From NCBI RefSeq assembly GCF_006227205.1, contig NZ_VCNG01000013.1, positions 138,215-202,214 of the forward strand: a stretch of DNA of 64,000 nucleotides, written 5' to 3'. Positions 63,605 to 64,000 of the stretch are shown in pieces. The notes under the pieces are model-generated. The model was not told the origin of the DNA. It made no database searches and saw only the letters and a program-made list of their open reading frames with translations. Source of the stretch: Pseudomonas sp. ICMP22404 (GTDB taxonomy: Bacteria; Pseudomonadota; Gammaproteobacteria; Pseudomonadales; Pseudomonadaceae). A program made the translations under genes and the position numbers. The stretch's first letter is position 1. Each line of letters starts with the position of its first letter.

Positions 63605-64000
63605 ATGGATGATCGCCAACCCGCCTTTCCAGGCCGCCAGCCTTCTGCTGCCTACAAAACTCGCGAACAGTTCCTGGGCATACCCAAGCGCGGCCTGGCG
63701 TTCCTGTTGGCCAACATCATGTTCTGGCAACCGATGTGGGCCCAGGCCGACGGCATCGTCGTCAGTGCACCGGGCACCAGCCTCGGTCAGGCAGGCAACG
63801 GTGTGCCGATCGTCAACATCGCCAAGCCCAACGGCAGCGGTCTGTCCCACAACCAGTTCACGGATTACAACGTCGGCAGCAACGGCGTGATCCTCAACAA
63901 CGCCACGTCCCGCACCCAGTCCACGCAACTGGGCGGGATCATCCTCGGCAACCCGAACCTCAACGGCGCGGCCGCCACCACCATCCTCAACGAAGTCAAC
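63605..64000 (+). CDS. Two-partner-secretion exoprotein (filamentous haemagglutinin family), 5' part
   Basis: The frame opens at ATG 63605 and runs past the window end; 132 residues are seen. It has a long extended signal region (basic N-terminus, then RGLAFLLANIMFWQPMWAQA near residues 33-53), followed by DGIVVSAPGTSLGQAGNGVP and the TPS-domain motifs HNQFTDYNVGSNGVILNNA and LGNPNLNGAA. These are typical of the haemagglutinin secretion domain recognised by a TpsB outer-membrane partner. It could be an adhesin, a protease of the LepA type or a contact-dependent-inhibition toxin; the C-terminal part is needed to tell. Confidence 0.88.
   Translation, partial: MDDRQPAFPGRQPSAAYKTREQFLGIPKRGLAFLLANIMFWQPMWAQADGIVVSAPGTSLGQAGNGVPIVNIAKPNGSGLSHNQFTDYNVGSNGVILNNATSRTQSTQLGGIILGNPNLNGAAATTILNEVN

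Noticed and set aside
63364..63606. An 80-codon minus-strand frame upstream of the exoprotein gene
   Set aside because: It has no ribosome-binding site and would cover the better-supported promoter region of the opposite gene; the A/T-rich text is more likely a regulatory region.

Overview
The window comes from a gamma-proteobacterium of the genus Pseudomonas, most likely the P. fluorescens complex. The evidence is high GC outside a few islands, a typical pseudomonad translation cluster, Pseudomonas-type AmpD/AmpE, OprD-family and PiuA genes, and many copies of the REP element reading GTGGGAGCGAGCCTGCTCGC in either orientation. All identifications come from reading the sequence and from memory of the families; no search was run.

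Layout. (1) Positions 1-13.8 kb hold a dense, forward housekeeping block: ftsH (3' part), folP, glmM, tpiA, secG, tRNA-Leu(GAG), tRNA-fMet, rimP, nusA, infB, rbfA, truB, rpsO and pnp. It covers membrane proteolysis, folate and cell-wall precursors, transcription antitermination, translation initiation, ribosome maturation and RNA decay. (2) 13.9-22.3 kb holds an oddly degenerate tRNA-Thr(CGT), a secreted coiled-coil protein, a DUF6388 protein, nadC, a DUF1631 protein, ampD-ampE and a chemotaxis receptor. (3) 22.3-30.5 kb holds repeats, a TatD-family hydrolase, and cra divergent from the fructose phosphotransferase operon fruBKA, with a consensus-like Cra operator between them. (4) 30.6-39.1 kb holds a PhoD-like phosphatase and an iron-uptake cluster: a PepSY/flavodoxin/ferredoxin-reductase fusion, the TonB-dependent receptor piuA, the dioxygenase piuC and a Sel1 protein, with a Fur-like box between piuA and piuC. 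(5) 39.3-42.5 kb is a lower-GC two-gene island. Its first gene looks like a single-chain fusion of the two subunits of a xenorhabdolysin (XaxA/XaxB, YaxA/YaxB) pore-forming toxin; the second is an unrecognised helical protein. (6) 42.6-50.5 kb holds speC, a four-gene osmoprotectant ABC importer split by a nested-palindrome element, prfC and a small acidic exported protein. (7) 50.5-63.2 kb is a peptide-uptake locus on the minus strand: dppF, dppD, dppC, dppB, dppA, an OprD-family porin (OpdP-like) and three further DppA-like binding proteins. (8) The window ends inside the start of a large two-partner-secretion exoprotein.

How the parts work together. Outer-membrane entry (OpdP, PiuA), periplasmic capture (four DppA-like proteins) and inner-membrane transport or reduction (DppBCDF, the PepSY-flavodoxin fusion) are encoded side by side for peptides and for iron-siderophores. 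Fructose import, phosphorylation and regulation form a self-contained unit. REP pairs lie only between genes of the accessory part (after 19.9 kb) and are absent from the translation block. The most unusual items are the fused toxin with its unknown partner gene, the approximately 260-bp nested palindromic element that extends a permease reading frame, and the degenerate tRNA-Thr.
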